The position numbers were made by a program, and so were the translations under genes. DNA of 64,000 bases, from positions 822,001-886,000 of the forward strand of contig NC_084592.1 in the NCBI RefSeq assembly GCF_033807715.1, given 5' to 3'. Of the stretch, positions 1 through 10,712 are shown one piece after another. Below the pieces are notes generated by a model. That model did no database searches and had not been told where the DNA came from. It saw only the letters and a program-made list of their open reading frames with translations. The number at the start of each line of letters is the position of its first letter. Position 1 is the stretch's first letter. This DNA comes from Cololabis saira (taxonomy: Eukaryota > Chordata > Actinopteri > Beloniformes > Belonidae).

Positions 1-63
1 CCCCCCCTCGTCAAAAGCAGACAACACTGGATAGCAGCTTGCAAAAAGGCACCTGGACAAGTC

Positions 64-760
64 TGCACTTTATAGGTTGAGTTACACTCCCTGCTGTTAC
101 ATGTGCACTTCATTTGTTTGTAATTGATTTTTTTGTATCACCTTGTTTTGATCCCACTAGGAGAAGGGGATATTTTGCTCAAGGTTTCTTCCCTCCCAAA
201 GGGGAGTTTTTCCTTGCCACTGTTTGGCTTAAGGCTTTTCTCCCACTATGGGAGTTTTTACCTGCCATTGTTTATATAATAATTGCTCGGGGGTTTATGT
301 TTATGTTTATGTTTATGTTCATGTTCTGGATCTCTGGAAAGAGTCTAGAGACAACATCTGTTGTATTAGACGCTATATAAATAAAATTGAATTGAATTGA
401 TATTTTTTGAGCCTTTTATTTTCCTCCATATGAGGTTAGACATAATTACATGTAAAATGTAACTGACCAATGCACTTCTTGTACAATGTTTGTGATGCAT
501 ATGGTTTATTGTTTTACATTGAGCTGCTTAAAAAAACAAGGCATCTTAAGTTAGTCTTTACAAGTGTAAAGTTGGGACTACATTGTGTCTGTATTTATGA
601 AGGAATGTTACATTCAGGTCAAGTTGAATAAACACAAACATAAAGCAGCATATTTTCCCTTTCTCATGTTGTTAACAGTATTAAAAACATAAAAAAAATA
701 CCTTAAGGTAATTTATAACAGCAAAAAATGTGGGAATAAATGTGCGATTAATATGAGATT
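64..760. repeat. Interspersed DNA element, also present inverted at 49.0-49.66 kb
   Basis: Two blocks (64-105 and 415-760) match the reverse complement of 49.0-49.66 kb in collinear order. Shared landmarks are a block around TTGTACAATGTTTGTGATGC, a poly-T plus GGCATCTTAAGTTAGTC block, and an end rich in GATTAATCGCGA. The blocks are separated here by an inserted L2 3' end. No coding capacity is visible. It looks like a non-autonomous DNA transposon; the family is not assigned. Confidence 0.6.
165..405 (+). mobile_element. L2-type LINE 3' end (5'-truncated)
   Basis: This nearly matches 20755-21004 and is the reverse complement of the 3' end of the L2 copy at 23635-25858. It shows the conserved block beginning CTCAAGGTTTCTTCCCTCC, a TTTATG hexamer run, and the terminal AATAAAATTGAATTGAATTGA tail. 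The open frame across it is UTR, not a gene. Confidence 0.85.
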
Positions 761-2104
761 AATCGCGAGTTAACTATGGACAACATGCAATCAAACGCGA
801 TTAAAAAAATCAATCGTTTGACAATGTCAGATGAAGCGTTCCAAACCAAAAAGAATGAGCCCTCTAGTGTATCTCTCCGTTGCCTTGAACAGGCTGTGTG
901 CTGCAAAATGCGCTGCAATTCTGGGCCTGAGTTTCCCGCGCTGTCCTGCGGATGTGACGTCAAATGACGCTGCATGCGCGTTCTCCCCGTTCTCCCGTGC
1001 CGGCTTCGTTGTTGGTTGCAGTACCCCCGACGGCCGTCGTGGCGCTAATGAGTCTAATTTCTTATTCTTGCCTCATGCTCCTTTAAATCATTTTTATGTT
1101 TTATAAAAGAAAAAAGCTCGTATAAGTCTGGATTTAGAAGCCAACCAGCCATCTGTGACGCCCCCTTGTGGCTGCAAGGTTAAATACACCTGTATGTAGA
1201 CAGAAACGGCTCCACCCACCTGGAAATGCCAACATTACCTGTCAGCCACAAAATTCAGAGACTGTTTTTGCTTCAGAACATTTTAACATTTATAACCTAT
1301 GTGTGCACGTGCAGATCAAGTCCAGAAGAAAAGCTTCTGAACATTTTAAGTTGTAATGTTGAATGATTGCTGTCTGTACTCGTATTTAAGTGTCAATGTC
1401 AATAGTTCCAGTAAGTTTTTTTTTCCTGTCATCAGGACAACGAGGATCAAACCTCAAAGTACTGCAAGAACTATGAATTTGTATTTCACCACCAGTAATA
1501 AACTACTATTAAATATTACTATGTACTTCTGAGTGAAAAATTGTGTAAAGTTGGGACGTTTTTACCATTTTGTAATGTTTCCATTCCTTTTTCAAAACTT
1601 TTAAAAGTCGTTCTGGCATCGAGGACTCCAACTTAGGAGTTTCCGGAGTTATTTTGTTATTTTCCATTTTTTTCATTGAACATTTCTTCCAAAACAGATC
1701 AGGAACACAAATCACAGTGTCATCTGCATATAAACTGACATTTATATTAATTAACAGCAGATGATGTTGAATGTGAACATGTAGAATGAAAGAAGCACAG
1801 GTCTCATACGGATCCTTACTAGAATCCTGCACCAGACCAGAACGGGGCCACATTCTTTTCCTAAAACTCCAGCGCTGGTCTTCAGAGAGAAGAGTTTACA
1901 GATGAAAAACTTTTCTGTATTAAGAAAACATGGAAGTCCAGAAATCTGCATCTGAACAAGCCAACAGCCTTCGGGATGTCTCATGTGGATGTCCCATGTC
2001 CACATGAGACCTAAAGGAGATGTTTGGTCTCCATGTCCAACAAAGGGTGTGGTTCCTTAGAAATGCCCACAATTTTTTTTCTGTTGGCTAAAATCCATCC
2101 ATCC
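761..2104. other. Anonymous repeat-derived sequence
   Basis: No convincing gene is seen. The first 250 bp continue the GATTAATCGCG-type repeat. Around 1540-1740 the sequence resembles a degraded DNA element beginning with AAAGTTGGGAC. A minus-strand YADD tetrapeptide near 1719-1730 is isolated and has no other RT motifs around it. Confidence 0.4.
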
Positions 2105-2242
2105 ACAGTGTAGCAAGGACAAGAGAAAAGATATTTCGGCCGTGTTGATATAATATCGAATCAGTATCAGTATCGGTATATTCATGGCTGCAATATCGGT
2201 ATCATATCGGAAGTGAAAAAGTTGTATCAGGACAGCCCTAGT
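2105..2242. repeat. Fragment of a GATAC-rich hAT-like element
   Basis: The stretch is built of ATATCG/ATCAGTATCGGTAT repeats and ends in GGACAGCCCTA. That is the kind of end (TAGGGCTGTCC inverted) seen on fish hAT-type non-autonomous elements. Only one end is recognisable, so boundaries are approximate. Confidence 0.45.
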
Positions 2243-3004
2243 TCTCATGTTGAATATGTGTCTCGTGCTGTTAATTGTCCTGGGAGGCCAGTTGGGTCTG
2301 GGAGGGTTCAGGGGATGGTGGTGCTTTTGTTTTTCAGAGCAGGTTTGTTACCGTGACGTCTCCTGTCCTGTCAGAATGCCCAGTTTCTTCCAGCTGTTTG
2401 CTGCCTTTGGCAGCTCTGATTGCTCTCGGAGAGACTTTTATTTCAAAGTGCAGCCTCCTGTCAGAAGAAGTTAAAGTTTGATATCCAGAAGGGGCTGGCG
2501 GCAGAGCCTCTTCTTGTTTTATCGGCACTGCTGCAGAGGAAACGAAGCATCTGCGGGAACGCGCCGGCTCAGGTGTCACTCAGACATAAAATATGCATCT
2601 GCTGGCACTGGGGTCCATCTGAAAACACAATAAATGAAAAGGGACGAATGGATCGCTTCATTCCAGGTTCCACCATAAAACTTCCTGGCTCTCATTTAGC
2701 TGAGAAGCTTCTGGAACGAAGACGAGGTGATGAAGGGTGACAGCTGAGAATGAGATTCCAGCTCAAACTGAAGTTCAACTTTGATTCAGTGGGTGGATTT
2801 CTAAGAAATGTGCAGCTCACAGAAAAAAAAACACATTTCTCTATTACCGTTTTATTTCACTCTGTAGAAGTGTTTTTAAAACATTTATGAGGCAGACAGG
2901 TTCGGACATATTGATGTTTATGAGACCGACCGAAGAGCAGCAGCAGAGATACGTGGAATGAAACCATTCTAGGAATAAAAGTGATGGGGGAGGAATTCAA
3001 CCAT
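2243..3004. other. Anonymous sequence, no gene seen
   Basis: Short open frames on both strands (for example 2334-2579 minus and 2420-2740 plus) overlap each other and resemble no protein family I know. No repeat structure is visible. Confidence 0.4.
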
Positions 3005-3185
3005 AACACTTAAACACAGGTGTTGCACTCAAGTCCTTCTTGTTTCAATTCCTCAAGACACCTCATTCAATTTAATGGATCATCATCAGCTGGCCAACAT
3101 GGTCTGCACAAGCATGTTAATGGTACACTCAGGGTGGAAACACTTAAAACCTGCAGGACAGCGCCCCCTGAGGACCGGAGACTTG
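3005..3185. repeat. Diverged short non-autonomous repeat
   Basis: The pattern ACACAGGTGTTGCACTCAAG ... AAAACCTGCAGGACAGCGCC resembles, with much divergence, the element at 55290-55510, which has the same CAGGTGT end and CTGCAGGAC/CATGCAGGAC core. Probably an old hAT-derived MITE. Confidence 0.35.
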
Positions 3186-3778
3186 TGGTTTAGTGTTTTC
3201 CACACCGCTGAGGTCTCTGATCCACCGTGATCCCTTTAACAACAGGGGCCTCATCTATAAAGCTTGCTTGCGCAGAAAAAGCGCCTGAAAGTTGCGGAAG
3301 CCGCCATCTACGCAAAGCCTCGGATCTAAAAAGAAAAAACTAACCGAAAAATCTGACTTATCTTTACGGCAACCAGGACCCTCCCGTAAGAATTTACTTA
3401 AGACAAGGGGAACTGGCGACGCAGGCTGTGAGGTGGTGAAATTAAGCCAGATTCATGTCATACTCTTAATAATGTCATCACATATCACAACATATATCAG
3501 ACTTATAATAAAATAGCGCTGATCGTGTCCCTCTGTGTGTGAAGCCCAGCGTCAGTCAGGACTCTGCTGCTGCTGCTGCAGCCGCGGTGACACGCCGGGA
3601 ACCTCCTCACGCCCACCGCTTTAGGACAGAACAAATGAGGGACTTCGTAGAGCGTTTAGAGGCTCCACGGAGCCCCTCATTTCATCCCTAAAGGGACACA
3701 GATTTTTTTATATATATAATGCGTTTTACGCGCGCGTGAAACCTTTAGGTGCGGGTGTAAGCCTAAATTAGGGTCCCA

Positions 3779-3876
3779 CGTTAAAACAACGCAGAGCCTA
3801 CGGTGTAGGGTACGCGGTGACAAGCACCTACGGCGTAGGCTCTGCGTCGGTGTGACGCGGAACCATAAATCAGCCC
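3779..3876 (-). mobile_element. Harbinger-type MITE carried inside copy A
   Basis: This is a GC-rich palindromic MITE with the CAGAGCCTACGGCGTAGG core and the AACCATAAATCAGCC end. The same MITE, missing the same terminal part, sits at the same internal place in copy B. It was therefore already part of the host element before that element amplified. Confidence 0.65.
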
Positions 3877-4431
3877 TGAGCAGCACTGAGGGGAGACGGG
3901 AGAGGAGGAGGGGGAGCAGGGGGTGAAGCGGGGCTGTTCTCGCATCGTCTTCGCACAGGGTGTGTCAATGATTTGCAATTAATGGCTGATCCTACCGTTA
4001 GTTTTTAAACTGTAAAAAGTGGGGGGGACAAAAACATGATTTTGAAAATACGGGGGGCATGTCCCCACTGTTGCGCCGGGGGACTCACGGCGTTCCGCGC
4101 AGCAACGGCGTGCTGCCACTCACTCGCTGTATTTTATACTATTTATTTTTCTACTTTTACTGTGACCACAAAATAATGTCGTTTTCCTGTCCTCCACCTC
4201 ATCCTCAACATCTCGATCTCAGATCTCAGTGAAATTCAGTGGCACGGTGGCTGGATACTTCTCATTCATCCTGAAGCCAAACAGGCTGCAGGAAGCCACT
4301 GCGCATGCTCAGTAGGCTCATTCATATGCAAAAACATACCATATATGGTATGAAGTGGGCGTGTAGAGGGCGGGATATGAGGCGGATTCAGCGGAGCAAC
4401 CTTCCAGCGGGACTGTGATTTATAAAGGAAG

Positions 4432-5664
4432 ATGGAGGATGGCGTGCATCGCGGGTCAGCAGCTCCTGGTTTGAGCCAGCGGCCACGATTAAAACCGACA
4501 ATCTACAAGACTGATGATCAAGTTATTGTAGAGGACGAGTTTCTCAACTTTCTCGCGGTCAAAATTAAAACGATGACCCAGGATGAAATAGTCCTTCTAG
4601 CCGCAAATGCCTTTGACTCTGAGTGGATCGAGTCCTCAAAGAAGGTGCTTTTTGAACTCTGTCCTGATACCAAGCAAAGGTGCGTGAGCCACAAAGGCAA
4701 TCAAAAGGATGCCAATAACATCAAACTGTGCCTAAAGGTATTGAATGAATGTGGAGATAATATTCCTCGGTTTGTCTCCCACTATCTCGATGAGCTACCG
4801 CCTGTGTCTTTTAACAACCTGGATGTGTCCAACCTGCTGAGCAAAATGGAGCGACTGCACAGTGAAGTTTGCGCGCTAAGGCACGCAGTGAAACTTCAGG
4901 CAGATGTCGGCGAGGATTTACGCATGGTGGTTGCGACCATAGACAGCAAAGTTGCCACCGTGGAGCGCAGACTGGAGCCGAGTCACAATGGAGGGCGGTC
5001 GGCGCCGAGTAACACTGAGCCAGCCGGCACCAGCGCTGTGCGTAACGGCCCAGCTGGGGAGGATGGCACGGCGTTGGCGCAGGACGCGCGCGCCACTGGC
5101 CTGGCTGCAGCCGGTGACTTCACCTGTGCGGGCCTGTCTGCGGAGTCAGGGACCGTGAAAGGCGGCGTGAGCCCAGGAGGATCTGTAGTCAACACGCCAC
5201 ATTGGAGCCGGGTTGTGAAACAAAAGCGACCTCGGAGAAAGATCGGCGAGGATCAACCTGTTTCCATGAAGCAGCATGGTGGAAAATCTGATCGGATGGC
5301 GTCTAAACCATTCATTGGCACCGCTGCACAAGGGAATATAAAAGTGGTTCGTACGAAGTTGGTGAGTGTTTTTGCTACCAGATTTACACCAGACCTCGAT
5401 GCAGATACTTTGTCCGACTACTTGACTAAACAACTTGGCCATGATGTTAAATGTGAGCGTATTGACACTGTGGGCACCCGATACAGCTCGTTCAAAGTAT
5501 GTGCTGAGTGTAATGACGTCATGGAGATGTATAACCCAGAGCTCTGGCCTGAAGGTTGCGTTGTGAGACGCTTCTATGAACCACGCAAAGCAGGGCAAAT
5601 GGGTGCTGGCAGAGCCAGGCTTACTGTTGGGCCAAATGGGGCTGCGGCAGTGCTGCCCAGCTAA
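4432..5664 (+). CDS. LINE ORF1 protein (nucleic-acid-binding)
   Basis: A 410-codon open frame begins at the first ATG of the LINE. I see an acidic, alpha-helical N-terminal half, and a likely coiled coil at about residues 130-185 (LLSKMERLHSEVCALRHAVK and the following heptad-like stretch). A Gly/Ala/Ser-rich linker follows (about 190-270), then a basic segment (KQKRPRRK) and a compact C-terminal domain (about 300-390) containing SSFKVCAEC and WPEGCVVRRF. In known LINEs, ORF1 proteins of this build trimerise, bind element RNA and form the ribonucleoprotein with ORF2 protein. The frame is uninterrupted, unlike ORF2, and stops 16 bases before the ORF2 ATG. No gag-type zinc knuckle is visible. 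The family assignment rests on architecture and position. Confidence 0.75.
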   Translation: MEDGVHRGSAAPGLSQRPRLKPTIYKTDDQVIVEDEFLNFLAVKIKTMTQDEIVLLAANAFDSEWIESSKKVLFELCPDTKQRCVSHKGNQKDANNIKLCLKVLNECGDNIPRFVSHYLDELPPVSFNNLDVSNLLSKMERLHSEVCALRHAVKLQADVGEDLRMVVATIDSKVATVERRLEPSHNGGRSAPSNTEPAGTSAVRNGPAGEDGTALAQDARATGLAAAGDFTCAGLSAESGTVKGGVSPGGSVVNTPHWSRVVKQKRPRRKIGEDQPVSMKQHGGKSDRMASKPFIGTAAQGNIKVVRTKLVSVFATRFTPDLDADTLSDYLTKQLGHDVKCERIDTVGTRYSSFKVCAECNDVMEMYNPELWPEGCVVRRFYEPRKAGQMGAGRARLTVGPNGAAAVLPS

Positions 5665-7611
5665 TAACATTTAACATTTATGCGGGTTGGATCATATAAC
5701 TGTCGCGGGCTGCGCCTCGGCAATAATGCAGGAGATAAATGCCGGCGTTCAGTTGTGGATAACTTGCTGAAAAAATGTGACATCCTATGCCTCCAAAAAA
5801 ACGCTGTTACTAAAGCAAGACTTGGGGAAACTGAACTCTTTTAATGACAATTTTCACGGGGCTGGTGAATCCACAACAGATCTTTCCCTGGGGATTGTGA
5901 GAGGGAGAATAGCAGGGGGCGTGGCCATCCTCTGGCACAAAAAGTTGGACTCGATGATAAAAGTCATCAGGCTTGAAGCTGACTGGTGTATTGCTGTTCT
6001 CATAAAAATGAATGATAAGGAATTTAGCATCCTTAATGTTTATACACCATATGAAGCATTGGCAAACGAGGATGAATATTTAAATCGACTTGCTTTTATA
6101 AATTCTTTTATTTCTGAGAACCAAGCCACAAGTGTCTTTGTAGTTGGTGATATGAATGCTGACATATCAGATAAAAGTTCTTTGTTTGCAAATCATATGT
6201 TGCAGTTCTGTGAAGAACATTATCTAACTGTATCCACTCAAATGTTTTTGCCTGCAGACAGTTTCTCTTACATAAGTGAGGCCTGGCATACCACATCATG
6301 GCTTGACCATTGCATTAGCACTGCAGATGCACATGGTATTATAAGAACAATAGAGATTGTCTATGAGGCATCTACCTCTGATCATATTCCTTTTGTCATG
6401 ACATTGGATTGTGATAGTCTCCCTGAGCTGGCTCAGCAGGTGAAAAACTCCTCGAATAATAAAATTGACTGGTCTAAACTCACATATGAGGATAAGCTTT
6501 TATACTATGGAAACACTGATGATCTCTTGAGTAGTCTCCATCTGCCCAAAGACGCTGTCCTGTGCACTGATGTAAATTGTAACCTGAAATCTCATTTTGA
6601 GGATCTCTGTGCCTTATATGATGGTATTGTGGGGTCTGTATATGAGGCCAGTAAAAAGTACTGTACCAACTCTGAGAGAAGACACACTATTAAGCCAGGG
6701 TGGAACAAACATGTGTCTCACCATCATGCAGAAGCCAAGCGTGCATGTAGGGCTTGGGTCCAGGCAGGCAGACCAAGAGAAGGATCTGTTCTTGATTACA
6801 AAAAAGCCACTACTGCTAGATATAAATATGCAGTTCGTTATGTCAATAGAAATGAGCAATTGATGAGAGCAGATTCCATGGCTGAAAAGCTCCTTGGTAA
6901 CGATGTCACTGGGTTCTGGAAAGGGGTGAAAGCTATTAACAGGGACAATACATCACTACCTTGTACCATAGAGGGGGTTTCCGGTTGTGACAATATAGCT
7001 GAACTGTGGAGGCAGCACTATTCTGAGCTTTTTAATTGTGTTAAAAGTGACCCCTACATTTTAGGTAAGATTCCCAGTGGTGATAATGTGCAAATCACCG
7101 CCAAAGAGGTGCTACTAGCTATTGCACAGTTAACTGACAACAAGGCATGTGGCTCAGATAAAATTTTAGCAGAACATTTTAAATATGCGAGCCCAAGAGC
7201 AGCAATTCTTTTAGCCATTTGTTTTACTGGTTTTATGACCCATGGAGTCCTACCAGACTCTGTTATCTGTAACTCTGGTCCCTGTCATTAAGAATAAAGC
7301 TGGCAAGGTGGGCAGCATGGACAACTACCGACCAATTGCTTTAGCCAGTGTGCTGTCCAAAGTTTTAGAGAGTATTTTATTGAACAGAGTGTCTGCTTAT
7401 GTACACACTTCTGATAACCAGTTTGGATTTAAGGCTAAACATGGCACTGATCTTTGTATTTATGCTTTAAAAGAGATTGCTGATAGATATAGAAGACATC
7501 ATTCTTCTGTTTTAATTGGGTTTATAGACGCATCCAAGGCATTTGATCGCATAAACCATCATAAACTGTTTTTAAAATTGAGTCAGAGGGGCGTGCCTGA
7601 CAGTATCCTTA

Positions 7612-9010
7612 AGCCGCGTTTATACTTGCAGTTCAGAACGCGTACGCGAGACGCAGGATACGCGTGACGTCACGTCTCGCGTATCCTGCGTATCCTGCGT
7701 ACATTTGACGCGTCGACGTGCACGTTCTCAAAAAGACACTGAACGCGTACGCGACCTGCAGTTCTCGCTCTGGCCGCTAGTATCGCTGTTCCCGGTCTGA
7801 TCCCGGCTGGCACGATTATGCTGCTCTCCCCTGGAGAAAGTTCCCCGTGCATATATTTATGCAATATTTAACTTCCCCCCAGGGTTTCCGTTGTCCGGTA
7901 AAATATGCCGAAGTCCGGTATTTTATAATCTCTCCGGTCAAAATACTCACTGGTGCTGCGGCACTAGAGTCCCCGGGAGTACCGCGGATGGCGAGCCCCG
8001 GCCGCCGAGCCCCGGCCGCCGAGCCCCGGCGACCGAGCCCCGGCGACCGAGCCCCGGCGACCGAGCCCCGGCGACCGAGCCCCGGCACGCGCCGAGCCTC
8101 GGTGCCTCCCGGAGCCGGGAGGAAGCGGAGCCGGGAGCCAGGAGTCAATTGACGGGACTTATTTTATTTTAAATACTCTGTTTTTCAATAAAAATACTAT
8201 TGAATGACTTGGAATCATATTAGGAACAATACATTTTTTGACCATGTTAATCTTTCTTATATATTGACATCTACTTCTCCATATGAACCTAAAATTAACT
8301 GGATTTATTGTTTCGTCATTCTTGTTGAGATGGGTGAGGAGAATGCTGGATAAATTAGTCTGGAAAGACTATCCACTTTTGATAATAAGCAATAATAATA
8401 AGATAAGATAAAATAGTCCTTTATTACTCCCTCAACGGGGAAACTCACGTAGCAGAAGTACACACACACACACACAGGGAAGGGGGTAAAACAGTAATAT
8501 AAATAAGTAATACACATTAAAAAAAGAGTAATAATAATAATAATAATGTTATGGTTTTCTTTAGCTTCCTTCTAGGCACCCAGAGCTTTACAGAGATCAT
8601 TATTCATTCACACACATCCTCCCCGGTGGTAGCTCCGTCTGTAGCCGCAGCTGCCCTGCAGACTGACGGGAGCGTGGCTGCCATATCGCGCCAAACGGCC
8701 CCTCCGACCACCACAAACATTCATACACACTCATACACATTCACACGATGTTATAATCTCCTACATCATCCAATATTGTCCTGTAAAAGTGTTCGTTTTT
8801 CTAATCTGCTACCGCTGCTGCTGCTACTACTTCTGCTACTTAATATAAGTAGCTTTTCCAACTGTTGCTCTGCTTACTGCCCCCTATCGGTCACCATCGG
8901 TATGACAGGCTCTACTCGGGTGGTACGCGACGTACGCAGTGGAGCATGAACAGACACAAAGCAGGCTACGCAGGCTACGCAGGTTACGTGCGTAGAGTAT
9001 ATTTCCGGCT
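7612..9010. mobile_element. Harbinger-like non-autonomous element in the LINE RT
   Basis: It is flanked by TTA on both sides (7609-7611 and 9011-9013). The ends AGCCGCGTTTATAC and, inverted, AGCCGGAAATATAC are imperfect terminal inverted repeats. A 3-bp TTA/TAA duplication is typical of PIF/Harbinger. No transposase is encoded. The interior starts with a GC-rich palindromic stretch containing TGACGTCACG. It also holds a 14-bp GC-rich tandem repeat, a fragment (about 8396-8500) resembling other fish repeats around TCCTTTATTACTCCCTCAAC, and (TAA)n and (AC)n microsatellites. Confidence 0.75.
7992..8096. repeat. 14-bp GC-rich tandem repeat
   Basis: About seven to eight copies of CGAGCCCCGGCGAC or its variant CGAGCCCCGGCCGC. 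The repeat keeps several reading frames open on both strands. Those frames are an artefact of composition. Confidence 0.85.
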
Positions 9011-10100
9011 TTAGGATTCTGGTTTTTTGGTATGCCAATCAGTGCATGCAAATAAAATGGGGGGATGTAGTCTCTGCTCCATTTGGGGTGAGTAATGGAG
9101 TCCGTCAGGGCGGCTTACTTTCCCCCTGCCTATTTAATGTGTATATGGATGCTCTATCAGACCAGTTGAAAAGCTGTAAAACAGGTTGTGTGATAGGAAA
9201 TACTATCATTAATCATCTTATGTATGCGGATGATCTGGCAATCATTTCGCCTTCTAGTGCTGGGTTTCAGGAGCTGCTCAATATATGTTCTGAATATGGG
9301 GTGGAATTCAATGTTAGCTATAATGCTAAAAAGAGCTCTGTTATGATTTTTAGAACTAATGGTGATAAGGAACTGGTGTTCCCATCATTTTATTTGTCAG
9401 GGAATGTGTTACCTTTTTGTCACACTGCCAAGTATTTGGGCCACATCATCACTGATGATTTTTCGGATGATGAGGATATGTATAGGCAACGGCGTGTTTT
9501 ATATACACAAGCAAATGTGCTGAAAAGTAAATTTTCCTGGTGTTCTGAAGAAGTTAAAATGAATCTCTTCAGAGCATACTGTACCCCACTCTACACTGCC
9601 CCCTTGTGGGTTAAATTCAAAAAGGCAAGCATCCGCAAACTGCAGGTTGCCTATAATGATTGCCTACGTATTTTGTTGGGAAAACCCAGGTGGTGTAGTG
9701 CGAGTGAGTTATTCTGCCAAATGCGTATAAACACTTTTCACGCTCTTTTGAGAAAACTAATGTATAGATTCATTTGTCGACTGAATGACACACAAAACTC
9801 TGTTTTAATGCTGTTGACCAATCCTGGACTGAGTGCTGTGAGATATCAATCAGCAATGTGGAAACACTGGCATGATTGTCTTTTTTAAAATTTGTATGTG
9901 TGTTTGTCTTTTTTAAATGGACCCTGAGTCTATTAATAAAGTCTATCTATCTATCTATCTATCTATAAAGAGAACATTGCGTGCAAGTCTGCGTGCACAT
10001 GGTTTTATTGATCCGGATTTTTTTTTGCGCCCGGCATTTTCGGCTTTTGGGTGTACGTGCACCTTTAGTATGACTTTAGTATGATTTTAAATGAGGCCCC

Positions 10101-10712
10101 AGGGGCTTAAAAAAAAGTGTGTGGATTTCATTGTGAATCCCTGTGTGGAAATCTTGCGTACGCACAAAAAAGTTGTTTGGATGTTCAAAACTGTGTGTAC
10201 GCCCAAATCCACGCACATCACAGCCAACGATGAAAAACCGTTCATCCTAACAAGGAACTTACAAAAGGAAGTGAAAAAAAAACAAACATTGATGGCATTT
10301 CCTCCAATTTAAGCTGTAAAAGACAACAGAGTAACATGCTGTAGTTCTGTTGTGTTCCTTGAAGAGCTGTGAGTTTATTATGTTTTTTTAATGATTTTTT
10401 TATTGGAAGTAGTTTCACAACATAGAACAGTAGTACAGCAATATAACAGGAAATACTTCCCTCCTTCCATTTTTCCACACCTTTTTTCTATCCCTCGCAC
10501 ATTCCCATCCCCACCCCAGCACTCACAAAACCCATAGACAAGAAAAACAACCAAGTATAAAGAGGAAAAAATAAATAAATAAAAAATAATAATAAGAAGA
10601 AAAAAAATAAAAAAATAAAATAATGAATAAAAAATAAATGGGGAAGGGGGGCTCAGTCAGCACATCAACATAGAGATGTCAAAGACTCAATATGACTTAG
10701 CAGAGGTGTCCA
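10101..10712. other. AT-rich spacer between copies A and B
   Basis: It begins with a GTGTGTACGCCC/CGTACGCAC-rich piece that resembles another end-type repeat (10110-10225). After that comes a long A-rich stretch (10560-10640) that looks like the antisense of a retroelement tail. No gene is visible. Confidence 0.4.

Larger units (their letters stand above)
5680..9888 (+). pseudogene. LINE ORF2: APE endonuclease + reverse transcriptase, broken
   Basis: The start ATG at 5680 opens with the endonuclease signature SYNCRGLR. Later blocks are GDMNAD, SWLDHC and TSDHIPF. RT blocks follow: NYRPIALASVLSK, QFGFKAKHGTDLC, FIDASKAFDRINH, GVRQGGLLSPCLFNVYMD and the catalytic YADD (about 9224-9235). One extra A in the A-run near 5799-5805 shifts the frame soon after the start. 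A second one-base shift lies near 7262. A 1.4-kb DNA element interrupts the RT between FIDASKAFD and the RQGG motif. Removing that element plus one TTA restores the frame across the junction. The C-terminal part to 9888 is open. In active relatives this protein nicks target DNA and copies the element RNA. Confidence 0.85.
4428..9963 (+). mobile_element. Non-LTR LINE with ORF1 and ORF2, inserted in copy A
   Basis: The LINE is about 4.1 kb once the inserted Harbinger-like element is removed. It starts four bases before the ORF1 ATG, carries an APE-type endonuclease and reverse transcriptase in ORF2, and ends in AATAAAG followed by a (TCTA)n tail. It is flanked by a TATAAAG target-site duplication. 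This is a nearly full-length insertion, possibly lacking a 5' UTR. The clade is not certain: the (TCTA)n tail and ORF layout fit fish CR1/Rex/I-like LINEs. ORF2 has two single-base frameshifts and one large insertion, so the copy is inactive. Confidence 0.85.
3245..10100 (-). mobile_element. Copy A of a GGGGCCTCAT-ended DNA element, split by a LINE
   Basis: The element starts GGGGCCTCATCTATAAAG at 3245 and ends ATGAGGCCCC at 10100. The two pieces (3245-4427 and 9971-10100) together match copy B at 10713-11947 in reverse complement, including the junction across which the LINE was inserted. TATAAAG lies on both sides of the LINE (4421-4427 and 9964-9970). No transposase is visible, so the element is non-autonomous. 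The superfamily is uncertain, because the target duplication next to the GGGG ends cannot be read unambiguously. Confidence 0.75.

Noticed and set aside
114..380. 88-codon frame with a Met-Phe repeat
   Set aside because: It lies in an L2 3' UTR that recurs at 20631-20966. The Met-Phe run is a TTTATG repeat.
1509..1853. Minus-strand frame containing YADD at 1719-1730
   Set aside because: No other reverse transcriptase block lies nearby in any frame. The tetrapeptide alone could be chance or a very short relic.
5146..5670. 174-codon minus-strand frame
   Set aside because: It lies wholly opposite the LINE ORF1, which has clear domain features. It has no features of its own.
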